Source of the DNA: Adiantum capillus-veneris
Taxonomy: Eukaryota; Streptophyta; Polypodiopsida; Polypodiales; Pteridaceae
Direction: 5' to 3'
Assembly (NCBI GenBank): GCA_014529385.2
Contig: CM043959.1
Coordinates: 52,891,253-52,955,252 of the forward strand
Length of the DNA: 64,000 nt
Below, one piece after another: positions 44,432 through 55,955 of the stretch; position 1 is the first letter of the stretch, and every line of letters starts with the position of its first letter. The translations under genes and the position numbers were made by a program. The notes under the pieces are model-generated. The model saw only the letters and a program-made list of their open reading frames with translations. It was not told the origin of the DNA and did not search any database.

Positions 44432-47400
44432 GTTTGGGATCTGAAAGCATTAATTACAATATGAAACATCCTATCCATTAGATTTTCTTAATTGTGGTTT
44501 GGTTTTTCAATGATGCAGGAAATGCAGCACGTGCTCGCATGCGAGTGCTCTTAAAAAAAAGAAAAAGCCATACGCATGTATGGTGGGGAGGTGGCAGCGT
44601 CCTCACCCAAGTTTTATAAACCATAGGGAACATGCCATTCCCTGGTCACCTTTTTTCACCTCCAGTGTTGGAGGGATACCTTTCCATCATTTGGAATTTG
44701 TATATTTATGTTCTTGCATTAGTTTTTCTACAAAATAAAGTAGATAGCATTAGGATTTCCATTTTAATCTCATATACAGTGACTTTTACATTTATCACTT
44801 GATTGTTCTTGCTTCTTGGATAGGGGATGGAGTTGCTCTGCTCATGTTTTTATGAGTCTTGGGTGTGTGGGTAGATATTAAAGTATATCCTGTTTATCAA
44901 ATCCAGAAAAAACTATCGCTGATGGAAAACTAACAAGAAATTAGTTTTTTTATAAAATAAATAGCATCCTAAAATTCATTCCACTACTATGTTCAATAAT
45001 TTCTACATTTTTATCAGTCGACTGTTCTTGTTACTTGACATAGGATGGAGCAGCCCGGTGATGTTTTTATGAGGCTTGGGTGTGTTAGTACATGCTATAC
45101 TATATGTTGTTATCGAATCCAGTACGTTTAAGCTGTGTCACATACGCGCGGCCTCTTATGCTACATTGGAGACATGGGCTCGCCTCGTACACGAGATACC
45201 TGTTAGGTATGTGTGGGATACTATGTCTCTATTTATATTGTGGGGCCTAAGCCGGGTCACTTGTGGGCTTGACCATGTGAGGTGGCCCTTACACACATTT
45301 CCCAGCTTTACACGAGGTACCACCATGGTCACTGTGCAGAGAACAAAATCTTTGTGCGTGGTTTTAAGACGGAGGGAGTTTAGATTATACAAAACGTGAG
45401 CCTGTACATCATGCACCCTCTTCACATCACACCACTCGCCATCGCTCCTCTACATAGTACAGACCAGCAATCATTGAGAGGTCATCCAAAAATAGCTTCA
45501 AAAGCACCACAGAGCTAAGAGCCGATTTCATCGAAAAACGCCATACTAAAAAAGAGGTTTTGCTCAGGCACCTATTTGGAAGATGATAGGCAGTCGTTCA
45601 GTGCTATCGGCCTAAGTTGAAGGTTTGGCTAGTGCCACTCACAGTAGCAGGTCTGTTGCGGAGATATTCAGGCAATCGACCTTCTTGAAGCTCAACGTCG
45701 GTTTGATCTAAAGATTCCTTGAACCAATATAAGCTCTTGCCGCACAAATATTCAAGCAATCGACGAGCTGTTGCACGCGTGATGGAGGCCTGTTGAGCGC
45801 CAAGCTAGCATGGCCGGTATAAGTATAGATGGGAATGAACGTATGCTGATGGTGAGGGCTAGATGCAATGGGTGCAGATGGTGACTTACGTACTGCACGG
45901 CTTGTTGCCTATCTCTTCAAGGTGGTGGATATCCTCTAGCCTCAAAATCCAAAGATTCTGAGCTGCCACAACCAGCTGTACGATAATCTACACGACAAAA
46001 GAGTATGACCCAGATGAGGCACGCCAAAAGAGTCTGACCCACCTGCCAACTCCAACTTGCACCGTGATCATGAGTACTCTCGCCGCAAGGAAGCATGCCA
46101 CGTATTTCTATAACTAGTGAGCCACAAAACTTGCAGTTCCAATTGATCACAGTCGGTCATCTTTGAGGCTTTGGACTTGTCCGTAACATAGTCGTGAAGC
46201 TACCTGTCTAATTCTGGCTCATTTGGAGTCAGTTTGACCTCGTATGTCGAATTTGACGCTTTGTAACTTTTGAGCCGTTTTCTGCTTTCTGAGGGCTTTG
46301 CTTGATGGATTTCACCAAACCAATCATATACATCGTTTATGGACCTCATTAGCAAGCCATCTGTGGAGTCAAGTCGGAATTCTGGCATTTTTCAAAAACC
46401 CTAATTTCTCTACTGGGGAACCCTTGACCCCTGCCGAATGGTCATCTCATGGTATGGAAAGGTTCTATTATGTTAGGGCATGCTATGGGTCAAATCCCAT
46501 CCGATTTGGTCAGGCTGGCAGGCCGCTATGGTCAGTTTTAGGTCGTAGGTCTTCGTGCACTGCTCGATTTCTAGGGCTTTAGACTAGCTACCGGTCATAC
46601 AAAATGGATCATTGATGAGTAAAGAACTTACCCCTCATGGCTCGTGTGAGACAGCGCTGAAAAATATCAATTGTGGGCTCCATAAATGTCGTGCGAAAGA
46701 GGTTGAAATGCTCTTTCTGCCAAGGCTCCGAGTGGAAATGAGGTGGTTTTAGCCTACCCTAGATATCTATACCTAGACTTCTCGAACCAATTTCCCCCAG
46801 ATTCCCCCGTTCGTCCTATTGGGCCGTGAAATCTATGTTAGGCTCAAAAATTTCCAAAATCGGTTTCCTATAGCTTACAAGAATTTTGCAGAAGTAGGCA
46901 TGGCCGCCTACTTTAGGCTTCCCGCTTCCATCTTCTAATTTCGTTGAAGATTTTTGTGCTTGTTTGCCTTGTCTTTCTGATCACCATCGTGTCTTCCGTT
47001 TTTCCATCTGAGCTTCCCTGCTATTTATTATTAATTTTTGACCTTTTTATTTGAAAAAATCAAAGAAAATAGCAAAATGCTCTAAAAAAGTAAAGTGAAA
47101 ATATAATAATTAAGAAAATCCCTTGGGAAACACAGCCTTATTGCTTTTTTTTGGATTTCTCCATTTTTAAGCCTCTTTATCAACAAAAATAATGAAAAAT
47201 ACCCAAAAAAGGACCATTTTTGATGATTTTCTGATAGTATATACACTATTTACATTCATCGAGAAGATATTTTTAGTGAATTTTCCCTTGTGGATGAATT
47301 ATAAGGGCATTATTAGGTAATTTTGCAAAAAATCACACGTTAACATGGAACTTTTTCCTCCCTCTTCAAACATTGCCCTTAATTACTTAGTACTTAGTGC

Positions 47401-47847
47401 CCTGCCCTTCCACCCCTCCTAGATGGCGTTCTCTGGGACGACTACGTGCATGGGTTGAACAAGTGTGTCTATGCATAGCCACGATTGGCTCTACCATGAT
47501 ATGAAGATCAATGCAATTTAACTCAATATGTTGTGCAAGAGCTGGGTCTTGAGTAAATAACTCAAGGGTTTCCGATGTCGCGGTTTGCTTCCAAAGAGCA
47601 AATCTTGTAGCTTATGTGCTCTCTCTTTGATAGCACCATCAGGGTGTTTTAGCACGTTGATTGATTGAGCTGTTGGTAGCACGTTAGACGGTTGTCGAGC
47701 TTTTTCTCACCATTGGTAGCTCGGTCGGGTTAGTGTTGTATAGTGTTTTAGAGCCTGTTGAGACTTAACTAGGTCGCCAACTGTTTGTTTGGTTTCATGG
47801 TGTGTGGAGAAGATAAGTGCTCCTTTTTCTTCCAAACCTTTTTCATG
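44432..47847. other. Non-coding stretch: Helitron end and 3' non-coding region of the outer element
   Basis: No supported gene. A 12-bp palindrome CTCGCATGCGAG (44,536-44,547) and an imperfect one around ATACGCATGTAT (44,571) lie near where the Helitron 5' end should be. About 150 bp at 44,740-44,875 recur in diverged form at 44,970-45,105 (GTTCTTG..CTTG..TAGG.GATGGAG, GATGTTTTTATGAG). From about 46,200 to 47,450 the sequence parallels the inner element's region 33,000-34,650. The exact Helitron/outer boundary is not found. Confidence 0.5.
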
Positions 47848-48600
47848 TTAGGTTCCTTGTTCATAGATGCTCAATTTTGTGCTCGAATCCTTGGAACCGT
47901 CTTCTGTTCTTTGGTGAAGTTTTAGGCACCCAGATCTGATTTGGTTTATCCACAAGTTGTGCTTTTGGTACCCAAATTTGCCTGACTCCTCGCATGCTAC
48001 TTGTAGCATTTGGTTGTCGAGGAGATGGAGAAGATTTGCTTCGTGGAATGGTCTTCTGATTTCATCTTTTCCATTCCTCCTTGCTTGGTGCAATAGGAAC
48101 AATGAGTTTCCCTCCTTTAAGTGATAGCTTTAGCTGATTCGTATCCCAATCTGGTAGTGCTTTGTATGTACGCATCCAAGGAATGCCAAGAATCATCATC
48201 TCATTCATGTGTTCATCTGGCAAGCATACAAACTGATGCAGACATGAACATCCATGTACTATCACATTCAAGTTGACTACTCCCAATGTTGAAGTTGGAT
48301 TCTTGTTGCATCCTTTGATTTTCGTTATTCGTGCAGTCAATGCTTGACTTGTTGCCTTCCTGTATGTGGAATAACTGACTGCGTTCACTCTAGCTCTTGT
48401 GTCTACCAAAGCATTGGTGCTATGATTGTTGAGTTGTACTTTGATACGCAGATCCATTCCATCTAACCAGTCATTATCTGTTGAAACTGGGTCTTTAGGT
48501 AATTCCATGTTCATATCAGATGGTAGGTTATCTAACCAAACTTCCTCTATAGGAGCTGACCTTAAAGTTAGGCTCCCATCATTGATCTCTCTTACTTTTT
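47848..48600 (-). pseudogene. Second-type retropepsin and Trp-rich tail (outer element)
   Basis: ALVDTRARVNAVSYSTYRK matches the inner second retropepsin (ALLDxGAQSNLLSLSLYRQ), with the catalytic Gly changed to Arg (Asp-Thr-Arg-Ala). MMILGIPWMRTYKALPDWD matches the flap/C-terminal block. Past the stop at 48062 come RQIWVPKAQ and NQIWVPKTS, the tail motifs. Directly upstream is ORF2 N-terminal sequence, not integrase: the pol block that should precede it lies elsewhere (49,400-53,345, inverted). Sequence below about 47,850 has many stops. Confidence 0.75.
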
Positions 48601-49399
48601 CCCATAAGTGTCCTGGCCAGCCTTCCTCTACAAATGGAATTCCGTCTAAGGCATCTTCGTTGTCCGGCACTATAAGCTCTCGTTCATTTGTTTCAAGGTG
48701 GGGTTTTGCCACCACATCAAATTTTGCTTTTGTTTCTTCTACCACAAGCTCTTCCGGTTTTGTAATAATCTCAAGCTTGAGTTTTTGTTTATCCAGCATT
48801 TCTTGCGTGATTCTTACCAAGTTTTATTAAGCTTCCAGCTTCGCTGCTTCCATGTCTGGAGATGGATAGTTTTTCCATTTGTTTTCCATGTTTTAGTCTG
48901 CTTTAAGTCCTGCTTGGTAGGCTTCCAAGGCAGCATTAATAGGCTCAAAAATTTTATCAATCAGAATGGATCCTCCAGATTTCATGGTTTTTTCCTTGAT
49001 TTCACTGCCAGTTTCTTTCAACTTGTCCTAGGTTAGAATTTTTGCTTTCTCTTCGTTTTCAACCCGTTGTTTTTATTTTCTCATCTCATATCTTTTGCTT
49101 CTGCTCCTTTTGATTCTTTGAGAAGAAACTTTCGTGTTCTCCGAATCATCAGAGGAATTGTGTTTCTTTTTCTTTGCATGGGCTCTAGTGATTACCTTGA
49201 TTGGAACAATCGGTTTGCTCTTTGATGAGCTACTAAGCATCACTTGGACTACGTTTACTACAGTTTTCCCTTGTTCAAAGGATTCTTAGGACAAACTTCC
49301 GAAAAGTGTCCTCCCTTTTTGCAACATTGCATGCAATAGGCTTCAATTGGTTTGAGGTTTTTGTCAGGCTCTAGACATTCGTTCTTCCAATGAAAACAA
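48600..49399 (-). pseudogene. Half of zinc knuckle 1, knuckle 2 and ORF2 start of the outer element
   Basis: From 49,399 the minus strand reads HWKNECLEPDKNLKPIEAYC, then MQCCKKGGHFSEVC (knuckle 2, about 49,295-49,335), ITRAHAKKKKH, SGGSILIDKIFEPINAALEA and from 48820 an open frame. All of these align with the inner gag end and ORF2 start. The HxxxxC half of knuckle 1 is here, while its CxxC half ends the gag piece at 53,346, so the knuckle is split by the inserted pol block. Stops occur at about 49,085, 49,025 and 48,830. Confidence 0.75.
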
Positions 49400-49616
49400 A
49401 GGACTTGATGCAAGCTCAACACGTCTTTTCTGGCCTCTATTACGATGCAACTGATGAGTTAGATGAACACTCAGCTACCTCAAAAGATTCGGGGTCAGAA
49501 AAAGAGCATACGAGAGCTCAGTTACTTTTAAAGGGAGGGGAATAATTTTTTTTGACTTTCCAAACCAAAAATCAAGAAGACAAAAATGGTATAGAATAAA
49601 GAGAGACACTAAAATC

Positions 49617-50776
49617 GTGAAAGCACGACCTATGCCATCAGTCTCCAGTGAAACACAATTCCTCATGCAGATAGATGCTAATAATTGTGTCAAGGACAAA
49701 ATAACGGGCAGATATCCTTCAAACAGAAACTTAGAAATGTCTCAGACATCGAGAAAAGCAAGGAAGGGTACTCACGAAGAACATCAGGATAAAAAATCAC
49801 TCATGACCAAAGTCGAGCGGAAAAAGAAATATCAAGAGTTGAAAAAAGCTCTGAAGGAGATATACACAACCGAAATGGACACCACGGAAGAGGATGGTAA
49901 GGATGTAATGCATGTTCCATCCCGTCACAAAAAGTATACTCTCCAAGATCGGAAAATCATAATTGAACAACCTGTTAGGGAACTATGGAAACAAGGTGAG
50001 TCTTACAAAGGACCTGAACACACTAAAAGGGTAGACTTAGCTGAACCAGGAGAAGAGCCTAGACCAGCTTACATTGCAAATGACCTAACAGAAGAAGAAG
50101 AAAAGCTTTTGCTGAGCTTGTTAAAGGAATACCGTGATATCTGTGCTTGGTCTTACAAGGATCTCAAGGGTGTCGATCCAGAAATCTCTCAACATACTAT
50201 ACCCATGAGAGACGATGCAAAACCAAGTAGGCAGAGACCATACACTTATAACAAAACATTTGCCAGAAAGATCAAAGAAGAGATTGAAAGACTGAAGGAA
50301 GTTGAATTCATTTACGAAACTGAACACACAAATTGGGTGTCTCCAATTGTGGTAGTACCTAAGAAGAATGGGAAACTACGAGTGTGTGTTAATCTCAAAA
50401 AATTGAATGTAGCTACCATTAGAGACAACTTCCTCTTCCGATAACTGAGCATGTTTTAGAACGAGTAGGAGGAAAAGAAGCCTACAGGTTCTTAGATGGT
50501 TTTTGGGATACAATCAACTTTTGGTTGACCCAAAATATCAGCTTAAAATTGCTTTTGCAACAGAATGGGGTATATTTTTCGTATCGGGTTATGCCGTTTG
50601 GGTTAACTAATGCTCCAGCCACATTTCAGAGATTGATGAGCCATGCTTTCAAAGAGTATCTTTGGAAATTATTGCAAGTATACATGGATGATCTATGCGT
50701 ACATTCGTCAATCCGGGCTGATCATTTTGAACACCTCAAAAAGATATTCGAGAAATGTAGACTTTATAGGATTTGA
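49617..50776 (+). pseudogene. Reverse transcriptase of the displaced pol block
   Basis: NWVSPIVVVPKKNGKLRVCV (50,328-50,390) is the first RT block, YRFLDGFW holds the first catalytic Asp (about 50,480), [20 protein letters not shown] (50,577-50,637) and QVYMDDLCVHS (50,676-50,710) give the Tyr-x-Asp-Asp site. The pre-RT part (RKKKYQELKKALKEIYTTEM) aligns with the inner element up to its deletion point. A frameshift at about 50,440 and a stop at 50,774 interrupt it. Confidence 0.9.
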
Positions 50777-51373
50777 TTAAATCCTGAAAAGTGCACATTC
50801 ATGGGAAGACAAGGGAAAATTCTTGGACATATAGTGTCTAAAAATGGCATAGCTACCAATATTGAAAAGATTCATGTCATTGCTGATTTGCCGAGACCAA
50901 CAACAGTCAAGGGGGTACAAGCCTTCATGGGACATTGTGGATATTACCGACGGTTCATCTACATGTACGCTATAATTGCAAAACCCATGTATAGCTTGAT
51001 TACGCACTTTGAATGGACCGAGGCATGTGAAGAATCCTTCATGAAGCTTAACCAAGCTCTCACCTCAGCTCCAATACTGAAAGCACCCGATTGGGATAAA
51101 GTATTCCATGGACATGTAGATGCTTCAAACTTTGCTATTGGTTGTATACTAGCCCAACCAGGAGATGGAAAATTTGACTTTCCTATTTCTTATGCTAGCC
51201 GACAATTGAACATGGCAGAAAAGAATTACACCACCATTGAAAGAGAAGGACTAGGAATGATCTATGTTGTTAAAAAGTATAGACATTACCTATTAGCCAA
51301 CAAGTTTGTGTTCTTTGTGACCACCAAGCCTTGTTATATTTGGTCAAGAAGCCATGCAGCGCTGGAAGAATAG
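50777..51373 (+). pseudogene. RT thumb and RNase H of the displaced pol block
   Basis: NPEKCTFMGRQGKILGHIVS, GVQAFMGHCGYYRRFI and the RNase H blocks HVDASNFAIGCILAQ (51,113-51,157) and NYTTIEREGLGMIYVVKKYR (51,225-51,284) with the Asp and Glu in place. One frame covers 50,801-51,373. The last part, YLLANKFVFFVTTKP, is where the usual third Asp would be (TDHxAL) and is altered. Confidence 0.9.
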
Positions 51374-51515
51374 TGAGATGGTTCATCATTCTTCTTGAAT
51401 TTGATTTACTGTGGTTGTAAAAAAAGGCACTACATACCAAAGAGCATATCATTTGTCAAGGATTGTTTCAGGGTAATTATCTAAAGGGGTAGACGATGAT
51501 CTACCAGATGCCTAT

Positions 51516-53300
51516 TTGTTCTCCGTGGAAATGATACCTAGATGGTCGGAAAACATTGTGTCATTGATGACAATAGCTCAAGTGGATTCACCACTTCCCA
51601 TCACAATTGATTTAATCGAGCAATCGGCTATGTATCAATTACTAGCTGGAAGGCTATATAAGAGAAATCAAGACGGGATATTGCTTTTATGCATTGAACC
51701 TGAAGAAAAGGATCAATACCTAGGTCAAGCACATGTTACCATAGTGGGACTTCACTTTGCAGAAGACCAAACTATGCAACGAATCTTAAGACTTGGAGTA
51801 TTTTGGCCGACTATGAGAAGAGATGTTAGATCTTTTGTAAAAGATTACCCTCAGTGTCAAAAAAAACCACCCATTCCTCATGTAACATTATTTCAAATGT
51901 CATTGTCCCTAAGTGGAGTAACTATTTGGTTACTTACTTATCGAGCAGAACATTTCCTGAGGATATGAGTAAACGTCGTCAAAGAGCAATTGAAACTGAA
52001 GCAAGAGACTATGCTCTTATTGGGAACCAATTGTATCGGAGAGGTAAAGATCAACATTTGCATCTTTGTGCAAATGAACACGAGTATATTCCGATTATAG
52101 AACAAGCACATGATGGATTAGCTGGAGGTCACTTTTCTAGTGGGACCACCGCAAGAGCAATCTTGATGGCAGGCATATGGTGGCCAACCCTTTTTGCAGA
52201 TGCCAAAGAATTTTTGCGAAGGTGTGATACTTTTCAACGAGCAAAAATGCCAACACGAGTAGACAGCATGCCCTTAAGACCAATGATGGGGGCTAGAGCC
52301 TTCGCAAAATGGGGTATAGATTTTGTTGGACCGATATAGCCACCTGCTTATGGAACCCAAGCTTAATATATCATTGTAGCTACGGACTATTTGACCAAGT
52401 GGACCGAGGCTAAAGTGACTCCAAAGAATGATGCCAGAACCACTGCTGCATTCTTATATGAGTATGTATTCACAAGGTACGGACTGCCAATAGAGATTGT
52501 TAGTGATCGGAAAACTCATTTATTTCCTCAACGAGTTAATAGAGTATTTGCTTAATGAATTTATGGTTATCCATAACAAATCAGCTCCCTATCATCCACA
52601 AGCAAACGGACAAGCTGAGCATATGAATAAAATTCTTAGCTCGGTACTGACCAAAGTGGTTAGTTCAGGAAGGACACACTAGGAAATGAATCTCCATGCT
52701 GCTCTATGGGCTTATCGAGTTTCATTCAAAACAACTCTAAATGCTACACCCTTTAACCTTGTTTATGGTCTTGATGCCATACTGCCAATAGAATTTCTAT
52801 TGCCGACATTAAGGGTAGCACAGACTCTTGAGTGACTGGACATGAATTGTCAGAAAGACTTGAAGATTTGGAAAAGCTAGACGAGAAAAGGCTAACTAAT
52901 GTAGCTCATATCTATGCACAAAGCGGAAACAAAAACAGTTTTTGATTCCCACTTAATCACCAAAATCTTAAAAAAGAGGGACTTAGTTCTAGTTTATTCC
53001 CTTAAGCAACACATTCCCAAGTTTAAGAAAAAGGGAAATGGACCATTTATCATTGAGATGTATCTCCAAGTGGAGCAGTAAAATTGTCCACCCTAGATGG
53101 TGAACCAATGGCTAATTGGATTAGTGGATGTCGTTTAAAGAAATACAATTTGCAACTAACCAATGAATTGCTAGAGAGAATGCATGCAGCCAAACAAAGG
53201 AAGATGAAGCGACAATAGGTTATTGATGAAGCCTAAGAGGAAGCTAGACTTTGGGTACTCAAGCGTAAAGCTGCTCTCAAGAATCAACAGATACCAATTC
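51516..53300 (+). pseudogene. Integrase of the displaced pol block, with two zinc-binding regions
   Basis: The first H2C2-type region is YQLLAGRLYKRNQDG, AHVTIVGLHF, RILRLGVFWPTMRRDV (51,629-51,860). The second is NQLYRRGKDQH, AHDGLAGGHFSSGT and AGIWWPTLFADA (52,026-52,205), with the final Cys changed to Phe. The core follows: FAKWGIDFVGPI (52,303-52,338), IVATDYLTKWTEAKV, GLPIEIVSDR (52,473-52,510), SAPYHPQANGQAEHMNKI (52,577-52,630). Then comes the C-terminal part (VLVYSLKQH, GNGPFII, NWISGCRLKKY) up to PIPINTLE. Frameshifts fall at about 51,890, 52,340, 52,510 and 52,830-53,090. Confidence 0.88.
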
Positions 53301-53345
53301 CCATCAACACTTTGGAACTACATGATCTGTCATCAGCACGACAGT

Positions 53346-55550
53346 TATGACAGTTTCCTGTTCTAGGCTTCATCATGGGTCTTCCCATGGGAGGTCTGAC
53401 ACCTTGATTAGCTACATAGTACATTGGTGCGAGCTCTCGTGGAGCATAAGTCATGGTTTCCTCCATTGGTGGTGGATGTGGACTATACCAATCTCCCTCT
53501 ACCATTACTGTAGATGGACTAGGCTCTGCATAGGGTGTAACAGACACTAATGCTTGTTCATCTATGACTCCTTCTGAGATCATGTACTTTAAGATATTAT
53601 GTCCTGGATATGGAGGTTGTTGTCCCAACATAGATTGAGGTCTTTCCATACCCATTGGTGGTCTTTGAGCTTGGGCCATTTTAGGCCGATATCTGTACAT
53701 GGGTTGTCCTTGGGGCCTCATGGGCACGTGCTGAACATTCCCATCATACTTTGGTCTGAAGTAGCACTCGTGGGTCTCATGGTTGGTCCATTTACCCTCG
53801 ATTGCACACCATTTTTGTGGCCTAATTGGTTGTCCCTGTGGAGGTATCCCCTGTCCTGGTTCTCTCATAGTTGCTTTTTGCATATTGTTCATCATGTCAT
53901 TCATCCTTTTTAGCATATCTTCTATGGCTGAGAGTGGTGCCGCAGCAACCGTTCCCACTTGGGCTGGTTTTGTTGTCTTCTCGCTTTGGTTATCCTTAGG
54001 GACATCCTCTTCATTGAAGATCTCATAATTGTCTCCTAGGTCAATAGCATCAGACACACACACACACCTCTAGGGTTGTATGCTTTTTACTATAGAGTAT
54101 AGCATGAAGTTCTTTGTTTAGCAATCCCTCCAGAAACAATGATACAAGTCGTTCTTCTGCAGGTATCTCCATCTCTGGGCATGTGGCAATGTATTGTTTT
54201 ATTCGAGTTGCACAATCCCTAACAGACTCACCATGTTTCTATTTAAAGCTGTAGATTTGAGCTACTGTATTATGTTTAATGCCCGTTTTAGAACAAGCAG
54301 CTACAAATCCTTGAGCTAATGTGTTCAAGTCCATGATCGACCTTGGTGGAATGTTTTGGAACCATGTCAAAGCTTTTCCTTCTAATGTCATTCCAAACCC
54401 CTCGAATTGAGTATGGAAATTGAATATACGCTCTGCTCTTAGCACTTGCTTAAAGCTTGCTAAGTAGTCATATGGATCCCCTGATCCACTGTATTTTCTG
54501 ACCCATTTTTGAAAATCAGCTGGTCTGACACGTCTGTTTGGTTCAACTCTAGGTCTTCTGGGAGTTGGTCCTGTTTCGAGTCCTTCAAATCAGTCTGTTG
54601 GAAATAGTGACTCATGTAGCTCTAGACTGGCCTTAGTGTCACCCGGTTTTCTACGTGATGAGGTGGTTTATGGTTTCTTCACATTACTCTTAGATGATCT
54701 CTCACGATGTTTTTCTCTTGAAGTGGTTTCTGGTCCCTTACCCAATATCCAATCCCGTATGGAATACCCCTGGTATTTGGTTTGTTCTACCTCCTCAAGA
54801 GTCATCATAACCAAGTTGTTGTTATAAAAATCCCTAAACAGGTAAGTTGCTAGATCCGCAGATCCCTTATCTTTGATCTTGAAGATATAGATGATCTTCA
54901 TGACTGTTAATTGTCATGTTCTAGCATGAGAAGTCCACAAAAGATCTTTTATGTTTCTATCTTCCCAACAATGGACTCCGATCTTAGGATTATCTGTACT
55001 AAGCCATTTCAAAGGCTTCAAGTCTACTTGATTGTATCCCTTGAATTCCAAAGTTGGTGGTCCTTCTTTTGCTGACATATCTGGGATTATAGTGTTTACT
55101 TCTAACCCCCATTGGTCTACCACATTAGGATTTTTGACTTGTACATATTGAGTTTCGTTTCGATCCATGTACATTTTTCCTTGTTTGTTTGCCCTAACCT
55201 CTTTTTCGAACTCAATACCATGGTCATCAATGCTCTTCGTTAGGATCCAAGTAAACCTGGGCTCCATGATGGTTAGCATACTCTTCGTTAGGATCCAAGT
55301 AAACTTGGGCTCCATGATGGTTAGTCTTGTAAAAAGAGAGTATATGCTTATAGCGCATTGTCATTCCGGTTTTTGAGTGATACGAGTAAGAAGACATTTC
55401 GGATGTTGAATATGAAAAAGTGTCTGAGACTTCTTCAGGAATTGTGTGCAAGGAATTGCCTTGATTCACGCTTTCTTCGGTGGATACTCTACTGGTGTTT
55501 TCTCCGAATAGGCCTTGATTTCCTATTACACGACCAGATCTAAGGTTCAT
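53346..55550 (-). pseudogene. gag: Gag of the outer element, cut in zinc knuckle 1
   Basis: Starts MNLRSGRVIGNQ at 55550, like the inner gag. The N-terminal extension is recognisable (NPNVVDQWGLEVN; LSTDNPKIGVHCWED; KIIYIFKIKDKGSADLATYL). The capsid-type domain follows (FKQVLRAERIFNFHTQFEGF, LTWFQNIPPRS, SKTGIKHNTVAQIYSFK at 54,445-54,239; then RIKQYIATCPEMEIPAEERL). KWCAIEGKWTNHETHECYF and a Pro/Met-rich linker lead to GNCHNCR, the first half of knuckle 1, where homology ends at about 53,346. Frameshifts near 55,300 and 54,060 and stops at 54,914, 54,668 and 54,239 break it. Confidence 0.88.
55233..55328 (-). repeat. 48-bp in-frame tandem duplication in outer gag
   Basis: CTCTTCGTTAGGATCC begins copies at 55,233 and 55,281, differing at one or two bases. 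Sixteen codons (containing HHGAQVYLDPNEE) are repeated. Confidence 0.92.
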
Positions 55551-55955
55551 ATAGACTTATGAAGCCCTGGATAGAGTACTCACCTTGGATTGACTTGTCG
55601 TCACTTTCCACTCAATTCAATTGCAACTTTTTATCAAGCGACTGATTTCTCGTCAACAACCTGATTCCTGTACAAAATTAATCAAATTAGCTATTTTTCT
55701 ATGAGGACAGTAGAGCTCTTGAGAACCCTCGTGATTGGTCTCTGTATATCACTTCAAATCGTGCTATGGAAGTCAAAATTTTGATTTTCAAATTCAGCTT
55801 TAGCAAAATCAAAGGTCTAATCTGCAACCTATAAACTAAGTGTATCTGTACCAATTTTGATCCGATTGAACCCAAAATTGTCCTGTGGCCTTATTTTATG
55901 CTGGTCTAACATTGTATAAGCCCAAAAGTCAAAATTGAAGTCTCTGGATAGCAGA

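Larger units (their letters stand above)
49400..53345 (+). pseudogene. pol: Displaced, inverted pol block of the outer element
   Basis: On the plus strand, opposite to gag and the protease on each side: acidic linker (DATDELDEHSATSKDSGSEK), pre-RT region open from 49,617, RT, RNase H, a duplicated zinc-binding region, integrase core and C-terminal region, ending in PIPINTLELHDLSS at about 53,335. These are exactly the parts expected between ORF2 and the second retropepsin. At least five frameshifts make it inactive. Re-inverting it in place does not restore the ancestral order, so it was moved as well as inverted, or two inversions happened. Confidence 0.85.

Noticed and set aside
45119-45425. 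Inverted words CGTACACGAGATACC and ACACGAGGTACC as a small transposon
   Set aside because: They are in the same orientation or only partly complementary, and no target duplication is seen.
49400-53345. Plus-strand pol as an independent nested gypsy element
   Set aside because: No LTR, PBS or PPT at its edges, it starts and ends exactly at domain borders missing from the outer element, and its ends split a zinc knuckle of that element. A separate truncated insertion is not fully excluded.
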